This document shows, piece after piece, positions 8,678 through 16,554 of a DNA stretch of 64,000 nucleotides. The notes beneath the pieces are model-generated. The model was not told the origin of the DNA, ran no database searches, and saw only the letters and a program-made list of their open reading frames with translations. Position 1 is the first letter of the stretch; each line of letters opens with the position of its first letter. The position numbers were made by a program, and so were the translations under genes. The stretch spans positions 248,001 to 312,000 of the forward strand of contig NZ_JQMP01000003.1 of the NCBI RefSeq assembly GCF_000744775.1, read 5' to 3'. The DNA comes from Thermorudis peleae (GTDB lineage: Bacteria; Chloroflexota; Chloroflexia; Thermomicrobiales; Thermomicrobiaceae).

Positions 8678-8707
8678 CCAGGCTATCCCCCAATAGGGAT
8701 AACCTGG
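8678..8707. promoter_or_regulatory. Palindromic operator candidate upstream of the CDF transporter
   Basis: CCAGGCTATCCC at 8678-8689 and GGGATAACCTGG at 8696-8707 form a 12-base inverted repeat with one mismatch and a six-base spacer. It begins 31 bases upstream of the transporter start codon, and a -10-like TATACT on the minus strand lies just inside it. The TATCCC...GGGATA core resembles G/C-rich sites of CsoR/RcnR-type metal regulators. A role in metal-controlled transcription is inferred from position; an RNA hairpin is an alternative. Confidence 0.45.
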
Positions 8708-8807
8708 TACATCTCCTCTACTGCCAAGTCAGGCACGACAATTTGGGATTAAGGAGGTCTCTCAGGATAAGGCCCTTGCGGCCCAGCAGGCGATCTTTCA
8801 GACCATT

Positions 8808-8993
8808 TTATAGGGCACGAGTCACACCGTTTGTCGTACCACTTGTGGTGGCACCGGCTGGCGTCTGCTGGCTAGCTCCAGCAGCCGGGGTTGTGGGCGC
8901 TGCTTGCCGGCACGCTGCTACGGCAGCTGCTATGCCACCAAGGCCCAATGCTTTGAGCACCGCTCGGCGGCTAGCCATCATGTCATCCATCAT
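8808..8993 (-). CDS. Tiny Tat/lipobox protein, possibly remnant of a substrate-binding lipoprotein
   Basis: 61 residues from ATG 8993, with GGAGG seven bases upstream. It has a twin-arginine-like motif (ASRRAVLKALG), a hydrophobic stretch GLGGIAAAVAAC ending in a lipobox-type cysteine, and then a Thr/Ala/Gln/Pro-rich linker that stops after about 30 residues. This is exactly the start of a Tat-exported lipoprotein such as a solute-binding protein, but no mature domain follows and the three forward frames after the stop are short. The neighbour upstream on the same strand is a GntR/FCD regulator, a usual companion of sugar-acid transport genes. A real mini-lipoprotein cannot be excluded. Confidence 0.5.
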   Translation of the reverse strand: MMDDMMASRRAVLKALGLGGIAAAVAACRQAAPTTPAAGASQQTPAGATTSGTTNGVTRAL

Positions 8994-9035
8994 CAATGGA
9001 CCTCCATCCCCACATCAGATAGCTGAACGCCACAC

Positions 9036-9806
9036 TTAACCCACAGAGGATTCGGCTTCCGGTGATGACAACGCTTTCGCCTTACTCGCTTGTACAGCTT
9101 GTTCAATGACCACGGGCTCAAACTCCCATGCTCGAGCACTCCCTTCCAAGTGCGCCCGCATGGCTGCCTCAGCGGCGGACGGATCGCGTGCAGCCAGCGC
9201 GCGATAGATCGCCTCATGCTCCGCCGTCACCGCCGCGAGCGACTCCCAGAGCAGATTGGTCACCTTGCGACTCGCGGCCAACAGCCAGCGGCAGGAATAG
9301 AGAATCCGGTCGAGCACCCGGTTGCCAACCGCCCAGCAAATCTCCATGTGGAAGAGCAAGTCTTGTTCCAAGTAGCGATCGGGATCAGCCTCAAGCTCAT
9401 GCATGCGCGCCAGGCATGCCTCCAGCCGGGCCAGCCCTTCAGCACTCAGCATGGTCGCTGCCCGTCCGGTCACCGCAGGCTCGATCAACAACCGCACCTC
9501 ATGGAGGTCAATCAAGATCTGGCGCACATCGACCGGATCAAGCATCTGAATCAGCAGGGGATTGAGGTAGTCCCACTCGCGCGGCGGCCGTAGCTCCATG
9601 CGCCGCCCGGATGAAACCCGGACGAGATCCAGTCCCTCCAGGATCCGCACCGCCTCGCGGGCAACGGTCCGCGATACCCCGTACTCTTCACAAATCTCTT
9701 GCTCAGATGGCAGCACCAGGCCAGGCTGCCCAGCCGCGGCAATCAGCTGCCGCCCTAAGTGCAAGGCCACCTGGAGCGGTAATTTCTGAACCATGACTTC
9801 CGGCAC
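9036..9806 (-). CDS. GntR family transcriptional regulator, FCD (FadR) subfamily
   Basis: 256 residues. The N-terminal winged helix spans residues 10-78 with LPSEQEICEEYGVSRTVAREAVRILEGLDLV, split here as LPSEQEICEEYGVSRT and VAREAVRILEGLDLV. The C-terminal FCD ligand domain at about 85-230 has the metal-binding pattern DLLFHMEICWAVGN and later TAEHEAIYRALAARD. Such regulators bind sugar acids or organic acids. The GTG start at 9806 follows GAGGTGAGAC. A perfect palindrome 60 bases upstream (9866-9886) suggests autoregulation. The only same-strand downstream gene is the tiny lipoprotein, so the regulated pathway is probably elsewhere or lost. Confidence 0.9.
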   Translation of the reverse strand: MPEVMVQKLPLQVALHLGRQLIAAAGQPGLVLPSEQEICEEYGVSRTVAREAVRILEGLDLVRVSSGRRMELRPPREWDYLNPLLIQMLDPVDVRQILIDLHEVRLLIEPAVTGRAATMLSAEGLARLEACLARMHELEADPDRYLEQDLLFHMEICWAVGNRVLDRILYSCRWLLAASRKVTNLLWESLAAVTAEHEAIYRALAARDPSAAEAAMRAHLEGSARAWEFEPVVIEQAVQASKAKALSSPEAESSVG

Positions 9807-9865
9807 GTCTCACCTCGTTCCTGCCTGTTCCCGGCTCCCTTGTCAATCCGACCAGCTTCTGTATG

Positions 9866-9886
9866 GCTATCATGCTGTATGATAGC
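9866..9886. promoter_or_regulatory. Palindrome, likely operator of the GntR/FCD regulator
   Basis: GCTATCAT at 9866-9873, a five-base spacer, and ATGATAGC at 9879-9886 form a perfect inverted repeat. It lies 60 bases upstream of the regulator start codon, where the promoter should be. FCD regulators bind short symmetric AT-rich sites of this size. Binding by the adjacent gene product is inferred. Confidence 0.6.
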
Positions 9887-9925
9887 TGAGCACGCACACA
9901 CTGTCAAGAGGGCACTGCCCCCTTT

Positions 9926-9966
9926 TCTGGCATGCCCAGTCCAGCACCACCCCGTGGTATGCCAGA
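9926..9966. repeat. Nested inverted repeat downstream of the recombinase
   Basis: TCTGGCAT (9926-9933) pairs with ATGCCAGA (9959-9966), and ACCAC/GTGGT with a CCC loop sits against the right arm. It lies between the GntR promoter and the end of the recombinase gene. It could be a terminator without a T-run or a protein site; nothing in the sequence decides. Confidence 0.4.
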
Positions 9967-10083
9967 CGCACAGGAGCGGGCTCGTGCAGCGCCTGCCACA
10001 GCCGCCACCACGCTGTCCGCGCGGCAACGCGCGCCCGCTATCCGGCTGGTGCGTCACCGGCGCGTCACGGTCAACGGCAGAGT

Positions 10084-11061
10084 TCACACACGGTCTGGGG
10101 GAGACATTGGCGTGAGCGGCGGGGCAGCAAGCGCCAGGTAACGCCGCACGCTCAGTCGATTCCGGGCATCGTCGGCAAGGCCAAGCAAGGCGAGCAACTC
10201 GTCTTCGCTGGCCCCGGCACGTGCTTGTTCAACCGCGAACGTGTCACGCAGCACCTGCGGCGTCACAGGCTTGGTAATACCGGCTGCTTCCGCGACCCGC
10301 TCCACGATTTTGTTGACCGTCTGCGGCAAAACCGGCACAAGCCGATCGAGCGGCTCCTCGCTTTCCGCGACGAGTCGTTCGTAAATCGCGCGCAACTCCG
10401 CGGTCGCAGCCAGCTTGCGCTCACGCAGCCGGCGCTTTGGCCCTTCGGCGAAAACGTAGACAATTGGCCGTTCCGGATCTGTCCAGTCAATGTGTCCGGC
10501 CCGCAACCCCAGGACTTCGCTCCGCGTCAGTCCCAGGCGCAGCATGAGCCAGACCATCAGATGCGTCCGGGCGCTCTCGGCCGCGGCCGCTGCAAGAAGA
10601 CGAGCTTGCTCGTCTGGAAAGAGCGGTTGAGGTGTTTTCAGGGGAATATGCTCGGGGTAAAACGAGGCCGTTGGATCTTCTTCCAGCACTTTCGCAGTGT
10701 TGATCAAGAACTTGAAGAAGCCGGAAAGCGTCGTCAAGCGCCGCTTGCGCGTTGACCGGCCTCGGCTCTCGTGCAAGAACGTGGCAACGTCGCGCCGGGA
10801 AATCGCACGGATTGGCTTGGGACCAATCAGTTGCTCAAATACGGCAAGATCATAGCTGTACGACTTGACGGTATTTGGAGGATGCCCAGCCTGCTCTAAG
10901 TGCCGCCGGTACCAAAACCGCGCGACCTCCAGGCTTGAGTCCGGCGTGAGCGGTGGCAGCAGACCGATGGTGCCCCGCAACCGCCCCCGAGCGTCTAGCT
11001 CAAACAGCGGCGGCTGAAACACCTTCAGCCGACGCTCTTCTCCGTGCTCCGTCCCGGTCAT
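10084..11061 (-). CDS. Tyrosine recombinase/integrase with altered catalytic histidines
   Basis: 325 residues from ATG 11061. The N-terminal core-binding SAM-like domain covers about residues 45-135 (EVARFWYRRHLEQAG, YSYDLAVFEQLIG). The catalytic domain follows with the first Arg in LRLGLTRSEVLGLRAGHI, a lysine region RLRERKLAA, the second Arg in PQVLRDTFAVE and the tyrosine in SVRRYLAL near the C-terminus. The HxxR histidine is Gln here (TPQVLRD), and the usual LGH is LGL (LLGLADD). There are no neighbouring phage or transposon genes and no tRNA target, so it looks like a resident recombinase of unknown role rather than an active island. Confidence 0.82.
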   Translation of the reverse strand: MTGTEHGEERRLKVFQPPLFELDARGRLRGTIGLLPPLTPDSSLEVARFWYRRHLEQAGHPPNTVKSYSYDLAVFEQLIGPKPIRAISRRDVATFLHESRGRSTRKRRLTTLSGFFKFLINTAKVLEEDPTASFYPEHIPLKTPQPLFPDEQARLLAAAAAESARTHLMVWLMLRLGLTRSEVLGLRAGHIDWTDPERPIVYVFAEGPKRRLRERKLAATAELRAIYERLVAESEEPLDRLVPVLPQTVNKIVERVAEAAGITKPVTPQVLRDTFAVEQARAGASEDELLALLGLADDARNRLSVRRYLALAAPPLTPMSPPDRV

Positions 11062-11190
11062 GCTCACCCCGTACGCCTGTTCGTCTCACTTCCAAGCCTA
11101 TCTATCGATCCCGCTTCTGTCAAGGTGCAGTGGCTTGTGCTGATGCGCCAGATGCGTTAGCCTGCCCGCAGGACAGGGAGGGAGTGGGTG

Positions 11191-12891
11191 ATGCAGCGGA
11201 GTGACTGGATTCTCGACCGAAAAGAAGCCGTGAGCCGTTATGGGATGGTCGCCGCCAAGCACGAGTTAGCGGCTGAGGTCGGTGCGGCCGTCCTTGAGGC
11301 GGGCGGCAACGCCATCGATGCCGCGGTCGCGACAGCCTTCACGGTCGGCGTAGTTGAGCCGATGATGAGTGGCATCGGCGGCGGTGGTCTGATGCTCATC
11401 TTCCTGGCCGAGCAGCGAGCGGTTGTCGCGCTCGACTACGGGATGGTTGCCCCGCGTGCGGCACGGCCGGACATGTACCATCTCCTCGACGCGACGAGTC
11501 CGAGTCTTTTTGGCTGGCGTGCGGTTGTCGACGATGCCAATATCCATGGCCCCTTAGCTATCGCCGTGCCGGGCACGGTTGCTGGGCTGGCGACTGCCGC
11601 AGCGCGATACGGCACGATGCCGCTCCACGAACTGCTGCATCCAGCCATCCGCTATGCGCGTGAGGGCTTCCCGGTCAGCTGGCACACGAGCTTTGAGATC
11701 ACCCAGGACCTCGAACTGCTCAATCGCTACCCCTCAACACGGGCTATTTTCACGAAGGATGGCCTTCCGTGGCCCGTCCTGACTGGGCTAACCCAGACGA
11801 AGCTGGTCCAAGCCGACCTTGCACGCTCGTTGGAAGCCATTGCCAAAGACGGCCCCGATGCCTTCTATCGCGGAGAGTTAGGCCAGGCGATTGTCGAAGG
11901 GCTGCGCAGCCTGGGCGCGATCATCTCGCTCGAGGACCTCGCCCACTATCGTGTCCGCATTTCAGAACCGCTCTGGGGCACCTATCGCGGCCACCGCGTC
12001 GCAGCCATGCCAGCGCCCTCGGGAGGGCCAACGCTGCTCGAATCGCTGCACCTGCTCGATTGCTTCGACCTTGCCACTTCCGGCCACAACACCGAGCGCA
12101 CGCTCCACATTCTCATCGAATGCTTCCGTCAAGCCTTCGTCGACCGCTTTGCGTATCTGGCTGACCCAGCCTTTGCGGACGTTCCGGTTGCGGGACTCAT
12201 CAACCCTGCGTATGCGCGCGCCCAAGCTGCCACGATCACGGAGCGCGCCCGGCGTGTCATTGAGCCTGGCGACCCCGAGCAACTCGGCGTGCGCGAGCGG
12301 TACGCCCGCTCGATGCCACACTACGCGAGCACCTCAACGACAACGCACCTCTCGGTCGTTGACCGGTGGGGCAATGCCGTCGCGTTGACCCAGACCCTGC
12401 TTTCTGCCTGGGGATCACGTGTTGTCGCTCCGGGAACGGGCATTTTGTTCAACAACGGCATGATGTGGTTCGATCCCGAACCAGGACGCGCCAATTCGAT
12501 TGCGCCCGGGAAGCGCCCGCTGGCCAACATGTGCCCCACCATCGTCTTTCGCGATGACAGGCCATTCCTTGTCCTGGGGGCAATGGGTGGCCGCCGCATC
12601 CTCAACGCCCTTGCCCAGATCATCAGCAACGTCATCGACCATGGCCTTGGTATCCAAGCGGCGATCACCGCGCCACGGATCGACTGCAGCGTCGATCCGA
12701 CGAACGTGAGCAGCCGTATCGATCCAGCAGTGATCGAGGGCCTGCGGGCTCGTGGCCATCGGCTCACGGTCGTGGTCGAGGATGTCGGCAACGTGCCGTT
12801 TGCCAGTCCGGCCGGCATCCTCGTCGACGCCGACGGCACGCTCCACGGTGGGGCAAACCCGTACTATCCAGCCATGGCGATCGGGCTTTAG
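11191..12891 (+). CDS. ggt: Gamma-glutamyltransferase family protein
   Basis: 566 residues, the family's usual length. The enzyme is an Ntn hydrolase made as a precursor and cleaved before a catalytic threonine. Here the cleavage and nucleophile block is STTTHLSVVDRWGNAV at about residue 382. Other family blocks are GNAIDAAVATAFTVGVVEPMMSGIGGGG in two parts (GNAIDAAVATAF near 32; GIGGGGLMLIF near 60), GTVAGLATAAARYG, and the C-terminal GAMGGRRI. No signal peptide is seen, so a cytoplasmic role is likely. It acts on gamma-glutamyl amides or related compounds. ATG 11191 follows GGGAGGGAG; a GTG lies one codon earlier. Confidence 0.92.
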   Translation: MQRSDWILDRKEAVSRYGMVAAKHELAAEVGAAVLEAGGNAIDAAVATAFTVGVVEPMMSGIGGGGLMLIFLAEQRAVVALDYGMVAPRAARPDMYHLLDATSPSLFGWRAVVDDANIHGPLAIAVPGTVAGLATAAARYGTMPLHELLHPAIRYAREGFPVSWHTSFEITQDLELLNRYPSTRAIFTKDGLPWPVLTGLTQTKLVQADLARSLEAIAKDGPDAFYRGELGQAIVEGLRSLGAIISLEDLAHYRVRISEPLWGTYRGHRVAAMPAPSGGPTLLESLHLLDCFDLATSGHNTERTLHILIECFRQAFVDRFAYLADPAFADVPVAGLINPAYARAQAATITERARRVIEPGDPEQLGVRERYARSMPHYASTSTTTHLSVVDRWGNAVALTQTLLSAWGSRVVAPGTGILFNNGMMWFDPEPGRANSIAPGKRPLANMCPTIVFRDDRPFLVLGAMGGRRILNALAQIISNVIDHGLGIQAAITAPRIDCSVDPTNVSSRIDPAVIEGLRARGHRLTVVVEDVGNVPFASPAGILVDADGTLHGGANPYYPAMAIGL

Positions 12892-13868
12892 TGCTGCGCA
12901 AAGTGGGGGAGGACTGTTCGGCCCAGTAATGTCACTGCCGCGACGGGATCAGGGCCGAGCGGCGGGCCGAAGCTGAGATGCCGAGCCCCAAGCGCAACCA
13001 GTTGCTCGAGCCGTGGGATCAGCTCCGGCGGCCGACCAACAAGCGCAAGGTCGAGGACAGCCGATGGCACAAGCCGCAACGCGCGCTCGCGGTCACCCGC
13101 AACGAGCGCGTGTTGAGCCGGGAGCAGATCCTCGGGCGTCAGGCCAACGCGCGCCAGGGTTGCAGCATCAAAGGCCGGTCCGTAGTAGGCGAATTTTTCG
13201 CGCAATGCTGCCTCCGCTGCCTTGCGGTCTTCCGCGACCGAGCACCAGACGCAGGCAGCCAGGTCAAGATCGTCGAGCGAGCGTCCAGCTCGCGCTGCAC
13301 CTTCGGCTACCGTTGCTGCCACGTCAGCATAGCGTTCTGGCGGGAGGAGCAGCGGCAGCGCACCATCAGCGAGTTCGCCGGCGAGTTGCAGCATCCGGGG
13401 GCCAAACCCGCCAAGATAGATCGGTACTGGTCGTGCTGGGAAGCGAAGGCACGCTGCCGCATCCCACCCGGGAACCGGTTCCCCAGCGAGCACACGGCGA
13501 ATCTGCGTGACTGCCCGCCGCACAGTGGCAAGCGGCTTCTCCTGGGGAATGCCCACCCATTGCAGGAACTCGGCGGCACCCGCGCCAAGCCCAAGCCGGA
13601 ACCGGCCATTGCTCAGTTCATCCAACGTTGCCGCAACCATGGCAAGTTCGGCAGGATGGATCGTGTAGGGGTTGGCGATACCAATGCCAATTGCAATGCG
13701 CTGGGTTTGCGCAAGCATCGAGGGAATCAGCACCAGTGCACTCCGCCAGAAGAGATCGTGGCTCACCCAGAGTTGGTCAAAGCCAGCCGCTTCAACACAG
13801 CGGGCAAGCACTGGATACGACGTTCCCGGCGCGTCGTTGTTGACCCGAATGCTCCAGCGCAGTGTCAT
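12888..13868 (-). CDS. LLM class flavin-dependent (F420-type) oxidoreductase
   Basis: 326 residues with the luciferase-like TIM barrel pattern: CVEAAGFDQLWVSHDLFWRS near residue 28, IAIGIGIANPYTIHP near 58, and LDELSNGRFRLGLGAGAAEF near 84. That last block is typical of F420-dependent members, though FMN use cannot be ruled out. Its start codon overlaps the RidA stop (ATGA) and its end overlaps gamma-glutamyltransferase by four bases in convergent orientation. Last gene of the TauE-DUF1634-RidA-LLM operon. Confidence 0.88.
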   Translation of the reverse strand: MTLRWSIRVNNDAPGTSYPVLARCVEAAGFDQLWVSHDLFWRSALVLIPSMLAQTQRIAIGIGIANPYTIHPAELAMVAATLDELSNGRFRLGLGAGAAEFLQWVGIPQEKPLATVRRAVTQIRRVLAGEPVPGWDAAACLRFPARPVPIYLGGFGPRMLQLAGELADGALPLLLPPERYADVAATVAEGAARAGRSLDDLDLAACVWCSVAEDRKAAEAALREKFAYYGPAFDAATLARVGLTPEDLLPAQHALVAGDRERALRLVPSAVLDLALVGRPPELIPRLEQLVALGARHLSFGPPLGPDPVAAVTLLGRTVLPHFAQH

Positions 13869-14305
13869 TGGGAATCGGTCGCCGTGGAAGGCAGTGGACG
13901 CACCACCGCGCCGCTACCCGCAATAGCGTCTGCTTCGATTTCGACGAGATAGGCATCACCAACGAGCGCCTTGACCGCGACGAGCGTGTTGGCTGGGCGT
14001 ACAGCGCCAAAGGCCTCGGCAAGTGCGCGGCCGACGGCTTCCCAATCCGCCGCGTTCGTCACGTACACCCGAACCCGCACAACGTCGGCAAGCGAAGCGC
14101 CGAGGCTCTTGAGCGCTCGCTCAATCTTGGCCAGAATGTATCGTGTTTGGGCTTCCGGATCGTCGCCGCCGACGAGGCGCCCCGCTTCGTCTGTCGCCGT
14201 AGTACCCGAGACGTAGATGTGATCGCCAACGCGCACTGCGCGGGCGTACCCCACCTTCTCCTCCCAGATCGTCCCTGACCCAACCCAGAGCCGTTCCATC
14301 TCCAT
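13865..14305 (-). CDS. RidA/YER057c/UK114 family protein
   Basis: 146 residues from ATG 14305 with GGAG seven bases upstream. The family core is clear: GYARAVRVGDHIYVSGTTAT, ALKSLGASLADVVRVRVYVT, and the C-terminal ANTLVAVKALVGDAYLVEIEADAI, including the conserved Glu-x-Glu region. RidA members hydrolyse reactive enamine/imine intermediates; this subgroup often sits with oxidoreductases. ATGA overlap with the LLM gene indicates translational coupling. Confidence 0.92.
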   Translation of the reverse strand: MEMERLWVGSGTIWEEKVGYARAVRVGDHIYVSGTTATDEAGRLVGGDDPEAQTRYILAKIERALKSLGASLADVVRVRVYVTNAADWEAVGRALAEAFGAVRPANTLVAVKALVGDAYLVEIEADAIAGSGAVVRPLPSTATDSQ

Positions 14306-14319
14306 CCTCAAACTCCTGA

Positions 14320-14733
14320 TCAGCGAATAAACAAGCTGACCGTCAGCACGATCAAGACAAAGAGCGTAATGGCGGTGAACTTCCAGTCACGATCAGCGAA
14401 TGCAAAGTAGATGACTGAGGCGACCACACGGGCATACGGCGTCAGCATCAGCACTGAAAGGCCGAGCCAGATAACACCAATCGAGCGATCGTGATCGTTC
14501 ACCACACGGCGGATACTCTGGGCGATAACGTCGAACAGGTTGGCCCCCGTAAATGGGAGATGAAACGTCAGCTGCCCGGTCGTAAGCCAGTGCCAGGCCA
14601 AGCCCAGGATCACCAATCCGGCGCTGATCAGCACGCCGATCGACAGCGCAGTGCCAATAACCACTTCAATATCGAAGCCGCCATGAGGAACGGCTTCCTC
14701 CATTCCTGCAGAGCGCGCTGGCTCAGCCTTCAT
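14320..14733 (-). CDS. DUF1634 membrane protein
   Basis: 137 residues from ATG 14733. Three membrane segments are visible: about residues 27-47 (IGTALSIGVLISAGLVILGL), 87-105 (IGVIWLGLSVLMLTPYARVV), and 118-136 (AITLFVLIVLTVSLFI). This matches DUF1634, a small protein commonly encoded beside TauE/SafE permeases. Its start overlaps the TauE stop (ATGA), so it is probably an accessory subunit of that transporter. Function is inferred from this pairing. Confidence 0.85.
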   Translation of the reverse strand: MKAEPARSAGMEEAVPHGGFDIEVVIGTALSIGVLISAGLVILGLAWHWLTTGQLTFHLPFTGANLFDVIAQSIRRVVNDHDRSIGVIWLGLSVLMLTPYARVVASVIYFAFADRDWKFTAITLFVLIVLTVSLFIR

Positions 14734-15566
14734 ACATACCCCCCGATTCCACGGATAATCATCTGGATGCCGATCAACAAGAAGACAAATAGGAAGAAGG
14801 TCCGCACCGTGCGGTTTGACAACCGGACCAACAGCCGCGTGGCGAGAAACGAGCCGCCAAGCACGCCAAGCACGGTCGGCCCAGCGAGTCCGCTGTCGAT
14901 CAAGCCACTGGCCAAATAGACGCTCGTGCCAGCGAGCGCTGTCACGCCGATAATGAAATTGCTCGTGGTCGTCGAGACCTTTGGCGGCAGCCCCATCACG
15001 CGGTCCATCGCCAGCACCTTGACGGCTCCTGCGCCGATGCCGAGCAGGCCCGCGATCACACCGGCGCAAAACAGGATGAGCCCTCCCCATATCGCATTCG
15101 TCGCGTGATAGGGAATGCTGCGCCGCTCGGCGAGATCGTAGTATTCCCCTTTGAGCGCAAGCCAGCGCGAGATCCGATCAGGGGTTGCAGGATGATAACT
15201 GGTCCGCGGTTTCTGGAAGAAGCTCGTTGCCCAGGAAAAGAGCAAGACCAGTCCAAACGCAATAAAAAGCGGCCGCTTCGCCGCTGAAAGCGTAATGGTC
15301 GCACCGATGAGCGCGCCGATGATCGTAAACATCTCGAGGAACATGCCGATCCGAATGTTCGTGATACGGTCGCGGACATATGCGGCCGCTGACCCGCTTG
15401 AGGTTGCGATCACCGTTAAGGCGCTGAGGGCAATTGCGTGTTTGATGTCATAGCCAAACAGGGTGAGGACCGGCGTTAGCACCACGCCGCCTCCCAACCC
15501 GCTCATCGCGCCAATAAAGCCCGCCAAGATCGCGGCCAGCAGCGCGACCCCAAACGAGACGTGCAC
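14730..15566 (-). CDS. TauE/SafE family sulfite/organic anion exporter
   Basis: 278 residues with eight or so membrane segments. The family's repeated glycine motif appears twice: GAMSGLGGGVVLTPVL near residue 20 and GLLGIGAGAVKVLAMDRVMG near 175. The GTG start at 15566 follows AAAGGGGGGATAG. TauE/SafE proteins export sulfite, sulfoacetate or similar anions. First gene of a four-gene minus-strand operon with DUF1634, RidA and an LLM oxidoreductase, which may act on the same sulfur- or nitrogen-containing compound. Confidence 0.9.
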   Translation of the reverse strand: MHVSFGVALLAAILAGFIGAMSGLGGGVVLTPVLTLFGYDIKHAIALSALTVIATSSGSAAAYVRDRITNIRIGMFLEMFTIIGALIGATITLSAAKRPLFIAFGLVLLFSWATSFFQKPRTSYHPATPDRISRWLALKGEYYDLAERRSIPYHATNAIWGGLILFCAGVIAGLLGIGAGAVKVLAMDRVMGLPPKVSTTTSNFIIGVTALAGTSVYLASGLIDSGLAGPTVLGVLGGSFLATRLLVRLSNRTVRTFFLFVFLLIGIQMIIRGIGGYV

Positions 15567-15771
15567 CTATCCCCCCTTTCGGCACTCATCCGTGACAAGC
15601 GTGCCGGGCGTATTATACCCCTGCCTTCTCGCTGTCCTGAACCTTCCGATCACCTATCTCGAACACGAGCTGAGGCATGGCCCCAATCCACGCGTGCGCC
15701 TCGCGCGTAGTGATAGCAGAGCGCTGGCGTTCACCAACCAGCATCAGCTACGTATCTGGAGGGGCATTGCA

Positions 15772-16479
15772 ATGACACGCCTTCACCTGACGCTCGCGTT
15801 CACACTCGTTCTCCTCGTACTCGGCTCACCGATAGCTGCAGCCCCAGCCACCGCTCAGGGGGAAACCGTCAGTCTGACCCTGACAGAGTTTCGCATCACG
15901 CCAAATACCCTTAGCGTCCCGGCTGGTGTTCCAGTGACATTCGTTGTCCGCAACGCTGGGCAGGTGCAGCATAACCTCACGGTCGAGTTGGAAGCACAAG
16001 GGATTGAGCAGACACTCTTCGCAACCAACCTCGCCCCAGGTGAAACCCGTCAGGCAACGTATACATTCAGCGCCGCGGGCACATGGGAGATGTACTGCCC
16101 GGTCGACGGCCATCGGCAACTCGGCATGCAAGGGACCATTACCGTCACCGCTCAGGCAGCGACACCGACGGCAGCAACTGCTCCCTCGCCGACGGCAACG
16201 CCCGCCCCGACAGCATTACCAACGGCAACGCCATCGCCACGCGCAACGCCAACGCCCGCCCTAACGCCGACCTCCGCGCCAGCAGCGCCAGCGACGCCAA
16301 CGCCGCGGCCGGCGCCAACGGCAACACGAGTTCCTGCGGTCACCCCAACGCCGATCCCACAAGTCATCCCGGCAACCGGCCACGGTGCAAGCCGGCCGTC
16401 CTGGCTCGCCGCTGTGCTCTTGATGCTTGGAATAGCTGGCATCGGATACGGACTCCGCGCGCGCCGTCGAGCCGAGTAG
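15772..16479 (+). CDS. Secreted cupredoxin with Thr/Pro-rich stalk and sortase-like C-terminus
   Basis: 235 residues from ATG 15772, with GGAGGGG seven bases upstream; the longer frame from 15463 overlaps the divergent promoter. A signal peptide spans residues 1-29 (LVLLVLGSPIAAAPATAQG). The blue-copper domain at 30-125 carries the ligands His in VQHNL and Cys-His-Met in MYCPVDGHRQLGM. Residues 128-195 are a Pro/Thr/Ala stalk. The end reads IPATG, a 20-residue hydrophobic helix and RARRRAE, the layout of a cell-wall sorting signal or membrane anchor. Likely a surface electron carrier. Confidence 0.85.
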   Translation: MTRLHLTLAFTLVLLVLGSPIAAAPATAQGETVSLTLTEFRITPNTLSVPAGVPVTFVVRNAGQVQHNLTVELEAQGIEQTLFATNLAPGETRQATYTFSAAGTWEMYCPVDGHRQLGMQGTITVTAQAATPTAATAPSPTATPAPTALPTATPSPRATPTPALTPTSAPAAPATPTPRPAPTATRVPAVTPTPIPQVIPATGHGASRPSWLAAVLLMLGIAGIGYGLRARRRAE

Positions 16480-16520
16480 GGAATTCGTTTTCCCGCTCTC
16501 AGCCAGGCCCCACCGCTCGT

Positions 16521-16554
16521 GTTGAGTGAGGAGAGCATGCTCTCCTCACTCAAC
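16521..16554. terminator. Perfect 34-bp palindrome between convergent genes
   Basis: GTTGAGTGAGGAGAGC at 16521-16536 is followed by AT and its exact complement, making a 34-base palindrome with no mismatch. It includes the stop codon of the deacetylase gene (16550-16552) and lies 41 bases after the cupredoxin stop. Position suggests a bidirectional terminator, although no T-run follows on either strand; a tiny loop forces partial melting of the centre. Confidence 0.6.

Noticed and set aside
10084-11061. Prophage or integrative element
   Set aside because: No phage, transposase, relaxase or tRNA gene and no direct repeats seen around the recombinase.
13013-13952. Long plus-strand frames opposite the LLM oxidoreductase
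   Set aside because: Both overlap a conserved gene completely and show no family pattern.
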